From Selenomonas sp. (GTDB lineage: Bacteria > Bacillota > Negativicutes > Selenomonadales > Selenomonadaceae): a stretch of DNA of 64,000 nucleotides. The stretch is from contig JAGPMW010000004.1 of the NCBI GenBank assembly GCA_018052705.1, forward strand, positions 1-64,000, written 5' to 3'. The notes beneath the pieces were generated by a model. That model was not told where the DNA came from. It did no database searches and saw only the letters and a program-made list of their open reading frames with translations. Position numbers and translations under genes: made by a program. Each line of letters starts with the position of its first letter. The first letter of the stretch is position 1. Below, in pieces: positions 8,318 to 16,817 of the stretch.

Positions 8318-9169
8318 TCAGGAACGGGATTGCCGCTGCCAAAGACGCAACGGCAGGACAAGGATAAAATTCAGAACTAATATCGAAAGGATCAGCAATG
8401 CACCAATACCATTCGCAATCAGGTCGCGATCAGGTACCAGCCCTGCACTCATGAGATACCAGAGATGGACAGCCAGCGTTTCGCCGCCGGCCATGACATC
8501 GGTATCATAAAGATAGCGTGATACGGTCGTCCCGGCTGTAAAAATCAGGATAGCTGTCTCCCCCAGCGCCCGACCGGCGGTAAGCGTTACCCCTGTAATG
8601 ATACCAGGCAGCGCATTGGGCAGGACCACTTTGCAGATGGTCTGCAGTTTTGTCGCGCCAAGGGCCAGACTGGCTTCTTCATATGCTTTCGGCACCGTGC
8701 GGATGGCTTCCTCCGTAACGCGTACCAGCATCGGCAGGTTCAGCAGGACCAGCGTAAGCGCCCCGCCAAGCATACTGAAACCAAGATGCATCGTATTGAC
8801 GAAGATGATCATACCGAACAGCCCCAACACGATAGAAGGAACCGTTGCCAGACTCTCCACAGACAACCGGATGCATTTTGTCAGACGGTTGTCCCGGGCA
8901 TATTCTGCCAGATAAATCCCCGCGCCCAAAGCGAGTGGAATAGATATGATCATCGACAAGAGCAGCATATAGAATGAGTTGAAAAGCTGGGCTCCCACGC
9001 CGCCACCGGCCATAATATCACTGGACTTGGCAAAAATGAAATGGAAATTGAGCACCGGCAGACCTTTATAGAGGATATACCCCAGAAAAGCGGCCAGCAA
9101 CGCCAGGATAAACAACCCCGTCACCCAAAGTCCAGCGACCGCGATATGGTTCTGTACTTTGCTGTTCAT
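8318..9169 (-). CDS. pstA: Phosphate ABC transporter permease PstA
   Basis: This is one of the two inner-membrane permeases of the high-affinity phosphate importer (283 residues, six predicted membrane helices). The EAA loop that contacts the PstB ATPase is seen as YEEASLALGATKLQT, followed by VVLPNALPGI. Length and motifs are normal for PstA. The start codon shares one base with the pstC stop (TGATG), so translation is probably coupled. It is last in a pstSCA transcript; the pstB and phoU partners lie further along, beyond the divergent phoR. Confidence 0.95.
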   Translation of the reverse strand: MNSKVQNHIAVAGLWVTGLFILALLAAFLGYILYKGLPVLNFHFIFAKSSDIMAGGGVGAQLFNSFYMLLLSMIISIPLALGAGIYLAEYARDNRLTKCIRLSVESLATVPSIVLGLFGMIIFVNTMHLGFSMLGGALTLVLLNLPMLVRVTEEAIRTVPKAYEEASLALGATKLQTICKVVLPNALPGIITGVTLTAGRALGETAILIFTAGTTVSRYLYDTDVMAGGETLAVHLWYLMSAGLVPDRDLIANGIGALLILSILVLNFILVLPLRLWQRQSRS

Positions 9170-10092
9170 CAGTAGGCCCCCTTCCCTTGTCCAAAACGGC
9201 GAATCAGCAGAATCATCCCTAATGACAGCAGCAGCAGCACAAAGGCCATCAGGAACAAGGCATTCCCCCAGACAGATCCAAATGGCGTATTGCCCATCTC
9301 TACAACGATATTGCTCGTAAGGGTCGATGTCGGAGTAAACAGCGAGGTGACGATCTGGGGGGTATTACCGATCAGCATCTGCACCGCCATCGTTTCTCCG
9401 ACGGCCCGAGCCATCGCCAGTACAACAGCCGTCATAATGCCCGGTGCCGCTGCTGGCAGAACAACATGGATCATAGTCTGCCACCATGTTGCCCCGAGTG
9501 CTAATGAAGCTTCCTCCATCGACTTGGACACCGCCTGAATAGCATCGACACTAAGCGACAAGATAGTTGGCAAAATCATGATGGCCAGCACCAGCGATGC
9601 CGCCATTACGCCAAATCCGGTAGCGGCACCAAAAAACTCCCGCAAAAATGGTACCAGCAGTGTCAGGCCGATATAGCCATAAACCACAGAGGGAATCGCC
9701 ACATAGAGATCGACCGCCGGCCTCATCACCTGTTTCAGTACTCCGGGTGCTACCTTGGCCAAAAAAATTGCTCCGAGCAGCCCGAGCGGAGTCCCCAGCA
9801 GAACGGCCAGCAGCGTAGATACAACCGAGCCAACAATAAAGGCTGCCGCCCCGAATTTACCAGTAGACGGGTCCCAGACGCTGCTGAAGAAAAACTCCAG
9901 CGGACTAACCGTGGTAAAGGTCAGCAGGCCCTGCCGGCCGACAAAAAAGATAATGGAAAAGATGATCAGCGTCATGAGACAGGCCGCCATGATGAAAAGG
10001 TACCGTCCGCACCGATCATAGAACAACCTGCGCTCATGTCCCCCACCTGGCCGGTGTGCTCCGAGCCGGCTCATATCTGCTGCCTGTTCCAT
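9169..10092 (-). CDS. pstC: Phosphate ABC transporter permease PstC
   Basis: The second permease of the phosphate importer has 307 residues. An unusually long N-terminal cytoplasmic tail (about 25 residues, rich in R, G and H) precedes the first membrane helix. The EAA loop reads MEEASLALGATWWQT with HVVLPAAAPGIM after it, as in PstC. WDPSTGKFGAAAFIVGS is also characteristic of this subunit. It is 24 bp downstream of pstS and overlaps pstA by one base, so the three genes form one operon under the Pho box upstream of pstS. Confidence 0.95.
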   Translation of the reverse strand: MEQAADMSRLGAHRPGGGHERRLFYDRCGRYLFIMAACLMTLIIFSIIFFVGRQGLLTFTTVSPLEFFFSSVWDPSTGKFGAAAFIVGSVVSTLLAVLLGTPLGLLGAIFLAKVAPGVLKQVMRPAVDLYVAIPSVVYGYIGLTLLVPFLREFFGAATGFGVMAASLVLAIMILPTILSLSVDAIQAVSKSMEEASLALGATWWQTMIHVVLPAAAPGIMTAVVLAMARAVGETMAVQMLIGNTPQIVTSLFTPTSTLTSNIVVEMGNTPFGSVWGNALFLMAFVLLLLSLGMILLIRRFGQGKGAY

Positions 10093-10116
10093 AACATTTA
10101 ACTCCTTGTCTGCTGT

Positions 10117-10980
10117 TTACTTCTTCATCTTGCTGACGGGGATGAATCCCAGTTTCTCTACCTGGCTGTTCTGGAATTCATCACTCATGATGTAGTCGAT
10201 GAATGCTTTGACGGCACCGGTCGGCTCACCTTTCGTATACATATGCCCATAGCCATAAATTGGATATTTACCATCGATAATATTCTGGGCACTGAACTCT
10301 ACTCCGTCAAATTTCAATACTTTGACGGATTCATCTGCATAGGGTGCGTCGACGTAGCCAATCGCGCCCGGTGTCGTCGCGATAGCTGCCCGGACTGCAC
10401 CATTGGAATCCTGAATTATCGCATCATCCGTGAAGGCCGCGCCCTTCAGGACAACCTCACTGATTGTGGCCCGCGAACCGGAGGATTTGGCGCGATGGAT
10501 CAGTGTAATCTTCTGATCTGCCCCGCCGACCTGGCTCCAGTTCGTGATCTTTCCGGTCAGAATATCGACAGCCTGTTGTTTCGTCAAATTTTCAACTTTA
10601 TTGGCTTTATCGACGATGAAGACAAACGGCTCTACAACCACTTTATGGTCGACCAGCCCTTTATCTTTATACTCATCCGGCAAGCTGACGTCAGAATTGC
10701 CAATATCGACTGAGCCTTCAGCTACCTGATTCATGCCCGTGAATGATCCGCCGCCCGCGACATTGACCGTCACTTTGGCATGCTGATTCTGGAACTCCTC
10801 CTGCGCTGGCTTGAGCAAGGGAAGCAGCGCGGTCGAGCCAGAAGCACTGATCTTGCCACTGACCTCCGTGGCAGCACCAGAGCTGCCACCCGATGCACCA
10901 CCACCACAGCCGGCCAAAAGAACAGCCGCACTGACGGCCAGTGTACCCATGGTAAGAATTTTTCGCATCTGATTGAACAT
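10117..10980 (-). CDS. pstS: Phosphate-binding lipoprotein PstS
   Basis: This is the phosphate-capturing component of the Pst importer (287 residues). A lipoprotein signal peptide ends at LAGC (residue 25 Cys), so the protein is lipid-anchored, as is usual in Firmicutes. The mature domain shows the PstS pattern: SGSTALLPL near the start, GSFTGMNQ and VDIGNSD, then RAKSSGSRATISEV and GAIGYVDAPY, which line the phosphate site in this family. GGAGGAGACGAAG precedes the ATG. A Bacillus-type PhoP box lies about 100 bp upstream, so induction under phosphate limitation is expected. Confidence 0.95.
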   Translation of the reverse strand: MFNQMRKILTMGTLAVSAAVLLAGCGGGASGGSSGAATEVSGKISASGSTALLPLLKPAQEEFQNQHAKVTVNVAGGGSFTGMNQVAEGSVDIGNSDVSLPDEYKDKGLVDHKVVVEPFVFIVDKANKVENLTKQQAVDILTGKITNWSQVGGADQKITLIHRAKSSGSRATISEVVLKGAAFTDDAIIQDSNGAVRAAIATTPGAIGYVDAPYADESVKVLKFDGVEFSAQNIIDGKYPIYGYGHMYTKGEPTGAVKAFIDYIMSDEFQNSQVEKLGFIPVSKMKK

Positions 10981-11076
10981 CTTCGTCTCCTCCTGTTTAT
11001 GAACCTCATTCGTAATGATTGCCTGTAACGGTCTCTATGCTTATCCTATCAAAAGCTGTCCCCTGGATTGTTGCCA

Positions 11077-11098
11077 CTATGTTAATTCTATGTTAAGG
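11077..11098 (-). promoter_or_regulatory. PhoP box between pstS and phoR
   Basis: Read on the minus strand (toward pstS) the sequence contains TTAACA, five bases (TAGAA), then TTAACA. This is exactly the Bacillus PhoP direct-repeat consensus of two hexamers spaced by five. The 11-bp repeat is perfect over nine bases. It may serve pstS and also the divergent phoR. Confidence 0.75.
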
Positions 11099-11116
11099 AT
11101 AGCATACAGCCAGCCC

Positions 11117-11125
11117 TGGTATGAT
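11117..11125 (+). promoter_or_regulatory. Extended -10 promoter element of phoR
   Basis: TGGTATGAT is an extended -10 element lying 58 bp before the phoR start codon. No good -35 is seen at the right distance. The Pho box stands about 19 bp upstream, which suggests that PhoP assists this promoter. Confidence 0.45.
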
Positions 11126-11182
11126 ACAATAAACTCAACGATACCATCCATTGGCGTATTATTTAGGAAAGAAGGGCATTTC

Positions 11183-12967
11183 ATGCTGAAATCACGGATC
11201 ACGCTGCGGCTGGCGTCATCATTCCTGCTGGTCGTACTTGCTTCACTGACACTACTTGGAGCCTACCTGCTTAACTATTTTCATGACCATACGATAGAAC
11301 GGGAACGTGACTCGCTCATCCTCAATGCCCGCATTGTGGAGATGACCCTGGCCGACCAGCTTTATCCAGCCAATGATGGTCTGGCTGCTGTGATTCAAAA
11401 TATCAGCCAGGCTACGGCACTGCGCATCACTATCCTTGACGAGGAGGGCACGGTGCTGGCCGATACAGCAGAACCGGCGGATCAGCTCGACAATCATCTG
11501 CTGCGCGACGAAGTCCAGCAGGCCATGAATCATGAATATGGCACTGCCATCCGCTACAGCCAGACGCTCAGGGAAAACCGTATGTATGTAGCGGTTCCGG
11601 TCTATCATGAGGGCCGGCTGGCCGGCATCATTCGGACCTCGACCTCACTCTCTTCTTTAGAGCAGTCCTATGACGTTATCGTACGGGCCATCGGCTTTGC
11701 TCTTATGCTGGCACTGCTGACCGCCCTCATCATTTCTCTATGGCTGGCCCGCCGCCAGGTCCGCCCGATCCAGCGGCTGAGCGCGGCTGCGCGGGCAATC
11801 GCGGCCGGTGACCTGGAACGCCGCATCCAATGGCACAGCGGCGATGAATTTGATATCCTGGCCCAGACCATCAATAAGCTGACAGCAAATCTGGCCGAGA
11901 AAATCAAAGAAGCCCGGGCCGAGACGCATAAGCTCTCACTGATCCTTGAGAATATGGATAACGGAGTCATGCTCATCAATGCCCGTGGCGATATTACCGG
12001 CATGAATCGGCAGGCACAGCTGTCGTTCCAGCTCCGCCCGGAACAACTGCAGCGGCATAGCATCCATGTCATCGGCAGTGCCCGGTTATCCCAAGGCGCC
12101 CAGCAGGTACTCCGCGACAATTTCGCCCAGACCATCAGCTTCCGCACGGAACTTCCCGCCAAGACACGTACTTTTCAGGTGTTCCTCGCTCCATTTCCAG
12201 ACACCTGCGAAGAGACTGTACTGGCTGTCTTCCACGATATCTCACTGCTCGAGGAAATCAATCGCCGTCAGACCGAGTTCGTCGGCAATGCCGCCCATGA
12301 ACTGGCCACGCCGCTGACCGCCATTTCCGGCTTCGCCGAAACCCTGATGGATGATGATTTCAGCCGCCCCGATGACAGCCGCCATTTCGCGGCCGTCATT
12401 TACCGCGAGTCTCAGCGCATGAGCCGTCTGATCCATGACCTGCTGCAGCTCGCCCGTCTCGATTCCTCTGATTATCGGCAACAGATCCCGCGTGCCGCGG
12501 TCGATGCCAGCGCTGTGCTGCTGGCCGCAGAGGCTCCACTTCGTCGTCAGGCTGCTGCCAAATCACAGACCATCACACTCGAGCTGCCTGACACTGCACC
12601 AAAAATAAAAGCTGCGCCGGACCTGCTTGAGCAGATTCTGCGCAACCTCACTGAAAATGCCATCAAATATACCCCCGAACAGGGGACCATCACGCTGCGC
12701 TGCACAGCCGATGACAAAACCGTCCAATACCAGATCAGCGACACTGGCATTGGTATCGCCGCCGGTGATCTGCCCCGTATCTTCGACCGCTTCTACCGGG
12801 TAGACAAAGCCCGCACCCGCCAGTCCGGTGGCAATGGTATTGGTCTCTCCCTCGTTAAATTTCTGGTCAACCTCTTCGACGGAACGATTACTGTAAAAAG
12901 CACCCCTGGGCAGGGAACCACCTTCATACTTGCCTTCCCCAGAATCGCCGAATACACAGACGAATAA
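11183..12967 (+). CDS. phoR: PhoR sensor histidine kinase
   Basis: This membrane sensor kinase partners PhoP (594 residues from the ATG at 11183, which has AGGAAAG before it). It has a membrane helix (13-31), an extracytoplasmic sensor (about 32-165), a second helix (166-188), HAMP (about 190-242) and PAS (about 250-355). HisKA carries the H-box histidine at 372 (AAHELATPLTAIS), and the ATPase domain has NLTENAIKY (488-496), DTGIGIA and GGNGIGLSLVK. This order is that of PhoR. The open frame extends upstream to 11015, but that part looks non-coding and crosses the Pho box. It is unusually separated from phoP and divergent from pstS. Confidence 0.92.
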   Translation: MLKSRITLRLASSFLLVVLASLTLLGAYLLNYFHDHTIERERDSLILNARIVEMTLADQLYPANDGLAAVIQNISQATALRITILDEEGTVLADTAEPADQLDNHLLRDEVQQAMNHEYGTAIRYSQTLRENRMYVAVPVYHEGRLAGIIRTSTSLSSLEQSYDVIVRAIGFALMLALLTALIISLWLARRQVRPIQRLSAAARAIAAGDLERRIQWHSGDEFDILAQTINKLTANLAEKIKEARAETHKLSLILENMDNGVMLINARGDITGMNRQAQLSFQLRPEQLQRHSIHVIGSARLSQGAQQVLRDNFAQTISFRTELPAKTRTFQVFLAPFPDTCEETVLAVFHDISLLEEINRRQTEFVGNAAHELATPLTAISGFAETLMDDDFSRPDDSRHFAAVIYRESQRMSRLIHDLLQLARLDSSDYRQQIPRAAVDASAVLLAAEAPLRRQAAAKSQTITLELPDTAPKIKAAPDLLEQILRNLTENAIKYTPEQGTITLRCTADDKTVQYQISDTGIGIAAGDLPRIFDRFYRVDKARTRQSGGNGIGLSLVKFLVNLFDGTITVKSTPGQGTTFILAFPRIAEYTDE

Positions 12968-13134
12968 ACGAAAATTTAAAAGAATACCTCAGAAATCAGA
13001 AACGGGGCGCGAGCAGGTCAATGCTCAGCACAGGGCTCGGTAAAACTGCCTTTCTGCAGGCGGGTCTGAATCCGATTCGAACCGATTGACTCAAACCTCG
13101 ATCTTTCCCTCGCTCACACTCCCGTTTAGCGCTT

Positions 13135-13806
13135 CTATGACAATTGTTTCTTCTGATGAATGCGCTCGGCTGTTTCCAGATAGATGATCCACTCCGCAAT
13201 ATTGACAGCATGGTCGCCTACGCGCTCAAGAAAGCGCGAGATAAACAGCAGTTTTGTTGCCCGCTCCGGGTGCTGTAACTCATCGGTCACGAACTTTGAC
13301 AGCGAGTAGAACGTCCGCTCAAATATTGCATCCATCCGTCGGTCCATATGGCGAACCTCATCAGCCAACTGTACATCGGCCAGCCGATAGGCTTCCATGG
13401 CCTTGTCCACCATCTCCTGCCCGCAATCAGCCAGCTCACGGATCAGCTGCAGCCGTTCATGGTCGAGTGGTGCCTCGAGCGCTCCCGCGGCCCTTGCAAT
13501 ATCAAAGGCGTGATCGCCGATACGCTCAATATCTGTTGAAATCTTGAATCCCGTAGCGATAACCCGAAGATCATGCGCGATCGGCTGCTGTTTCGCAATG
13601 AGCAGCAGGCAGATATCCTCGATATCAATAATCATATCGTCAATGATATCATCCTCCCGCATAACCTCAGCTGCCAGCGCAGCATCGCCATGGATTAGCG
13701 CCTGTACCGCCTTTTCCAGCGCTACACCGGAGCGTACACCCATCTGATATACTTTGTCCTGCACCTGCTGAAGTTCTTTGATGAACTCCTGTCTCGTCTT
13801 TTCCAT
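13135..13806 (-). CDS. phoU: PhoU, phosphate-signalling regulator
   Basis: This all-helical protein (223 residues) has two tandem three-helix PhoU repeats. It links Pst transporter activity to PhoR and represses the Pho response when phosphate is plentiful. The metal-binding EREDD-like segments of PhoU repeats appear as MREDDIIDDMIIDIED near residue 50 and again as IGDHAFDIA and VGDHAVNIAEW. Its start abuts the pstB stop, so it is cotranscribed with pstB. It converges on phoR; the 167 bp between them (12968-13134) contains no clear gene or terminator. Confidence 0.93.
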   Translation of the reverse strand: MEKTRQEFIKELQQVQDKVYQMGVRSGVALEKAVQALIHGDAALAAEVMREDDIIDDMIIDIEDICLLLIAKQQPIAHDLRVIATGFKISTDIERIGDHAFDIARAAGALEAPLDHERLQLIRELADCGQEMVDKAMEAYRLADVQLADEVRHMDRRMDAIFERTFYSLSKFVTDELQHPERATKLLFISRFLERVGDHAVNIAEWIIYLETAERIHQKKQLS

Positions 13807-14555
13807 CAGCCGAACCTCCCCGTAATATAATCTTCCGTTTTCTTGTCATGTGGCTTGGTAAATATAACATTCGTCTCATCATGCTCAATCAGCTTGCCGT
13901 TGAGAAAGAAGGCCGTACAATCCGATACCCGGGCCGCCTGCTGCATATTATGGGTCACCATGACAATCGTATATTGCTGCTTAATCTCGGCAATCAATTC
14001 CTCAATCTTCATTGTAGAGATCGGGTCCAGGGCCGAACACGGCTCATCCATCAAGACAACTTCTGGTTCGACAGCCATGACGCGCGCAATACAGAGCCGC
14101 TGCTGCTGACCTCCGGACATCCCCATCGCCGAAGCATTCAGCCGGTCTTTCACCTCATCCCACAGAGCTGCCCCGCGCAGGCTTCTCTCTACAATCTCAT
14201 TGAGCTTCTTCTTGTCCTTCATCCCATGTACCCGGCAGCCATAGGCCACATTGTCGTAAATCGACATAGGAAATGGGTTGGGCCGCTGGAATACCATTCC
14301 GACCCGCTTACGCAACTGGACCAGATCCATATCATCCTGATAGATGTTCTCCCCATCCAGACGAATTTCGCCATCGATATGCACGCTATCGATAAGATCA
14401 TTCATGCGGTTTAGTGTCCTCAGAAAAGTCGACTTGCCACAGCCCGATGGTCCAATGAGCGCCACTACCTGGTGCTCCGGCACCGGCAGGGATACATCAT
14501 AAAGGGCCTGATGGTCACCATAGTATAGATCCAAATTATCGATTTTCATCTTCAT
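13806..14555 (-). CDS. pstB: Phosphate ABC transporter ATPase PstB
   Basis: This is the ATP-hydrolysing subunit of the Pst importer (249 residues). The Walker A motif is GPSGCGKST (35-43). The signature motif is [13 protein letters not shown], Walker B is [13 protein letters not shown] and the H-loop is MVTHNM. The ATG at 14555 is chosen because GGAGG lies 8 nt before it; the open frame continues 14 codons upstream into the leader, without support. It is separated from pstSCA by phoR and phoU, and has its own PhoP box and leader hairpin. Confidence 0.95.
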   Translation of the reverse strand: MKMKIDNLDLYYGDHQALYDVSLPVPEHQVVALIGPSGCGKSTFLRTLNRMNDLIDSVHIDGEIRLDGENIYQDDMDLVQLRKRVGMVFQRPNPFPMSIYDNVAYGCRVHGMKDKKKLNEIVERSLRGAALWDEVKDRLNASAMGMSGGQQQRLCIARVMAVEPEVVLMDEPCSALDPISTMKIEELIAEIKQQYTIVMVTHNMQQAARVSDCTAFFLNGKLIEHDETNVIFTKPHDKKTEDYITGRFG

Positions 14556-14582
14556 TGGCTTAACCTCCACAATCTTACTGTG

Positions 14583-14588
14583 TTTATA
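14583..14588 (-). promoter_or_regulatory. Candidate -10 element of pstB
   Basis: TATAAA read on the minus strand, inside TATGCTATAAA, lies 28 bp upstream of the pstB start. There is no recognisable -35 at 17 bp. The PhoP box 36 bp further upstream would have to supply activation. Confidence 0.35.
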
Positions 14589-14592
14589 GCAT

Positions 14593-14628
14593 AACAAAAC
14601 CGCAACAGTGAACTGTTGCGGTTTTGTT
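14593..14628 (-). terminator. Perfect hairpin between phoP and pstB
   Basis: A 17-bp perfect inverted repeat (AACAAAACCGCAACAGT and its complement) with a 2-nt loop ends in TTTTGTT on the minus strand. It could end the phoP transcript. It overlaps the PhoP box by 4 bp and so also lies inside the pstB control region. Confidence 0.65.
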
Positions 14629-14641
14629 AATTCTATGTAAA
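14625..14641 (-). promoter_or_regulatory. PhoP box upstream of pstB-phoU
   Basis: On the minus strand the sequence reads TTTACA, TAGAA, TTAACA: two Bacillus-type PhoP hexamers spaced by five bases. The spacer is identical to that of the box upstream of pstS. It starts about 10 bp after the phoP stop codon. Confidence 0.7.
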
Positions 14642-14651
14642 GTTAGTTCGA

Positions 14652-15338
14652 TCAAAGATCACGCACGAACCGATAGCCAATACCACGCACGGTCTCTATG
14701 CCGGCTGCCAGTTCCGGGGCAGCAGCAAGCTTGGCCCGCAAATGACGGATGTGGACGTCCACGGTCCGGGTATCGCCGTAGTACTCGTATCCCCAGATTC
14801 GCTCAAGCAGCTCGTCGCGCAGGAATGCCCGCCCCGGATTGGTCACAAGTAATTTCAACAGTTCATACTCTTTGGGCGTCAAAGCCAGACGCTGGTCGCC
14901 AATACGGGCCGTATAGGACTGAAAATCCAGCACCAGTTCGCCGACAATCAACTGCTGCTCAGCAGCCGGCTGGTTGTTCTGACTCCGGCGCAGCACGGCC
15001 TTGACACGAGCCAGCAGCTCCCGGATAGAAAACGGCTTAACCAGATAATCATCAGCACCAAGCTCCAGCCCGAGTACCTTATCAATCTCTTCTGCCTTTG
15101 CCGTCAGCATGATAATCGGAACAGCCCTCAGCACCGGGTCCGCCTTGAGGCGGCGGCATATCTCAAAACCATCAATACCGGGCAGCATGACGTCAAGCAG
15201 AATCAGATCTGCTCCGGATGCTTTGTCCAGTGCTTCCCTGCCATCTGCCGCCGTCAGCGCCTCATATCCATTGCGTGTGAGCTGCAGCTCGAGCAGTTCA
15301 CGAATAGAGTCGTCATCATCTACAGCCAGGATCTTCAT
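14652..15338 (-). CDS. phoP: PhoP/PhoB-type response regulator
   Basis: This OmpR-family response regulator (228 residues) should bind the two Pho boxes in this window. The receiver domain (1-118) has the acidic pair at 8-9, the phospho-acceptor Asp at 49 (LILLDVMLPG), Thr 79 and Lys 101 (KPF). The winged-helix DNA-binding domain (about 130-228) contains LTPKEYELLKLLV and DTRTVDVHIRHLRAKL. The ATG follows a GGGGGA-type site. The phoR partner is on the other strand 1.7 kb away rather than adjacent, which is unusual. Assignment to Pho rather than another OmpR regulator rests on context. Confidence 0.88.
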   Translation of the reverse strand: MKILAVDDDDSIRELLELQLTRNGYEALTAADGREALDKASGADLILLDVMLPGIDGFEICRRLKADPVLRAVPIIMLTAKAEEIDKVLGLELGADDYLVKPFSIRELLARVKAVLRRSQNNQPAAEQQLIVGELVLDFQSYTARIGDQRLALTPKEYELLKLLVTNPGRAFLRDELLERIWGYEYYGDTRTVDVHIRHLRAKLAAAPELAAGIETVRGIGYRFVRDL

Positions 15339-15396
15339 GTCCGCATCCCCCTTCAGCGCATCGCCGTACCAATTGCCTATGCTTCAATAAATGGTC

Positions 15397-16272
15397 TCAG
15401 ATGCTCATACTACTAAAAGCATCCGCTAGCCGGCCAAATTCTATCAGGGACAGTGTCTCACCACGGCGCGTCGGATCGATGCCCGCCTGCTCCATTGCAT
15501 CACGGACCTGCTCCTTCGGCAAGCCACCACCTTTGAGTGCATTCGCAAGTGTCTTGCGGCGCTGCCCAAAGGCTGCCTTGACCACACGGAAGAACATCTT
15601 CTCACTGCTGACCTGCACGGCCGGCTGCTCACGCACTTTGCAGGCAATAACTACACTGTCCACTTCCGGCGCCGGGATAAACGACCGTGGCGGCACATCG
15701 AGCACAATGGCCGGATCCGTATAGTACTGGACCGCTACTGAAAGTGCACCATAAATCCTCGAACCCGGTTCTGCCACCATGCGTTCCGCAACTTCGCGCT
15801 GCACCATCGTCACGAGATTGGTGATTGGCAAATGACGCTCCAGCAATGTCATGAGGATCGGCGTCGTGATATAGTAAGGCAGGTTTGCGGCCACCGTGAA
15901 AGGCCCCTCCCCCATAATCTCAGGAATATTGACCTTCAGGATATCACCAGGAACAATCGTGACATTATCGTAAGCCTTGAGCGTCTCGGCCAGAACCGCG
16001 GGCAGTTTCTTGTCGAGCTCAACCGCTGTTACACAGGCACCGGTCTCGGCCAGTCCCTGCGTCAGCGTCCCGATCCCCGGACCGATCTCAAGCACGCGGT
16101 CGCCAGGCTGGATCTCAGCTGCATCAACGATGCCCTGCACAATAGTGGCGTCAATAAGGAAGTTCTGGCCGAGCCGCTTGCTCATATGAAGTCCGAACGC
16201 CTTCAGGATATGCGTCGTAACCTCCCGGCTGGCAATTTTCGGCTGTATAATCTGTTCGTCCTGCTGGTTCAT
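15397..16272 (-). CDS. rsmA: 16S rRNA dimethyladenosine transferase RsmA (KsgA)
   Basis: RsmA uses S-adenosylmethionine to dimethylate the two adjacent adenosines in helix 45 of 16S rRNA. At 291 residues it has the full family length. QNFLID near the N-terminus, VLEIGPGIGTLT (motif I), AVELDKKL and the catalytic NLPYYIT are present, followed by RSFIPAPEVDSVV. It overlaps the upstream rnmV gene by ATGA. This rnmV-rsmA pairing is also seen in Bacillus. It is the last gene of the minus-strand group that starts with the DegS-like kinase. Confidence 0.96.
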   Translation of the reverse strand: MNQQDEQIIQPKIASREVTTHILKAFGLHMSKRLGQNFLIDATIVQGIVDAAEIQPGDRVLEIGPGIGTLTQGLAETGACVTAVELDKKLPAVLAETLKAYDNVTIVPGDILKVNIPEIMGEGPFTVAANLPYYITTPILMTLLERHLPITNLVTMVQREVAERMVAEPGSRIYGALSVAVQYYTDPAIVLDVPPRSFIPAPEVDSVVIACKVREQPAVQVSSEKMFFRVVKAAFGQRRKTLANALKGGGLPKEQVRDAMEQAGIDPTRRGETLSLIEFGRLADAFSSMSI

Positions 16273-16817
16273 GCGTTTTCCTCCTTCGCAAGCGTAGCAA
16301 CGGCAGCATCGAACTCCTCGCGGGTGATGCCATAGTGATTGAGTCGTTTCAGAAAAGTCTTGGCATTTGCAAAACCAAGACCAAGCGCTGCACCAAGTCT
16401 GGCCCGACGCTGGCTCGCATCAGCAGCTCCCGACAGATCGTTCATGATAAGATCAGCCCCCGTGAACAGGTTCGTCGGTTCCCATTCCAGTGTGCGAACC
16501 TTAGCCAGCGCCTTGCGGATGGCCTCTGGCTTAGCCTGTTCGATGCCGATATCATCATGATCCGTTGCCTCATCGACCGGTACAAAGGCATGCTTAGCCT
16601 CCGGAAAACGACGCGTCAGATAGGTACGTATGCGCTCCCCAGCCATGTCGGGGTCTGTCATGATGATGATGCCGCGCTTCTTGTAGGCCTGCTCGATATT
16701 CTTAAGCGCCTGTGGCTTGAGATTAAATCCCTCCGTGATGATACAGTCAGCTTCGACCGCCTTGTCAATAGCCACAACGTCCATCTTGCCCTCGACCACC
16801 AATACTTCTTTTATCAT
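16269..16817 (-). CDS. rnmV: Ribonuclease M5
   Basis: RNase M5 matures 5S rRNA in low-GC Gram-positive bacteria. The 182-residue product has a TOPRIM fold with the conserved Glu at 9 (VVEGKMDV) and the DPDMAGE acidic motif (55-61), followed by RTYLTRRFP and KAKHAFV-like family blocks. The ATG at 16817 overlaps the stop of the upstream kinase gene (ATGA); the frame stays open further upstream inside that gene, but this is not credible. Its presence marks the genome as firmicute despite the outer-membrane genes elsewhere in the window. Confidence 0.92.
   Translation of the reverse strand: MIKEVLVVEGKMDVVAIDKAVEADCIITEGFNLKPQALKNIEQAYKKRGIIIMTDPDMAGERIRTYLTRRFPEAKHAFVPVDEATDHDDIGIEQAKPEAIRKALAKVRTLEWEPTNLFTGADLIMNDLSGAADASQRRARLGAALGLGFANAKTFLKRLNHYGITREEFDAAVATLAKEENA

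Noticed and set aside
11015-11182. N-terminal extension of phoR
   Set aside because: The added 56 residues run across the PhoP box and the promoter. The ATG at 11183 has its own ribosome-binding site and begins a normal membrane helix.
13077-13130. TTCGAACC stretch after phoR resembling a tRNA T-arm
   Set aside because: The flanking bases cannot form the 5-bp T-stem, and no acceptor, D-arm or anticodon stem can be folded around it on either strand.
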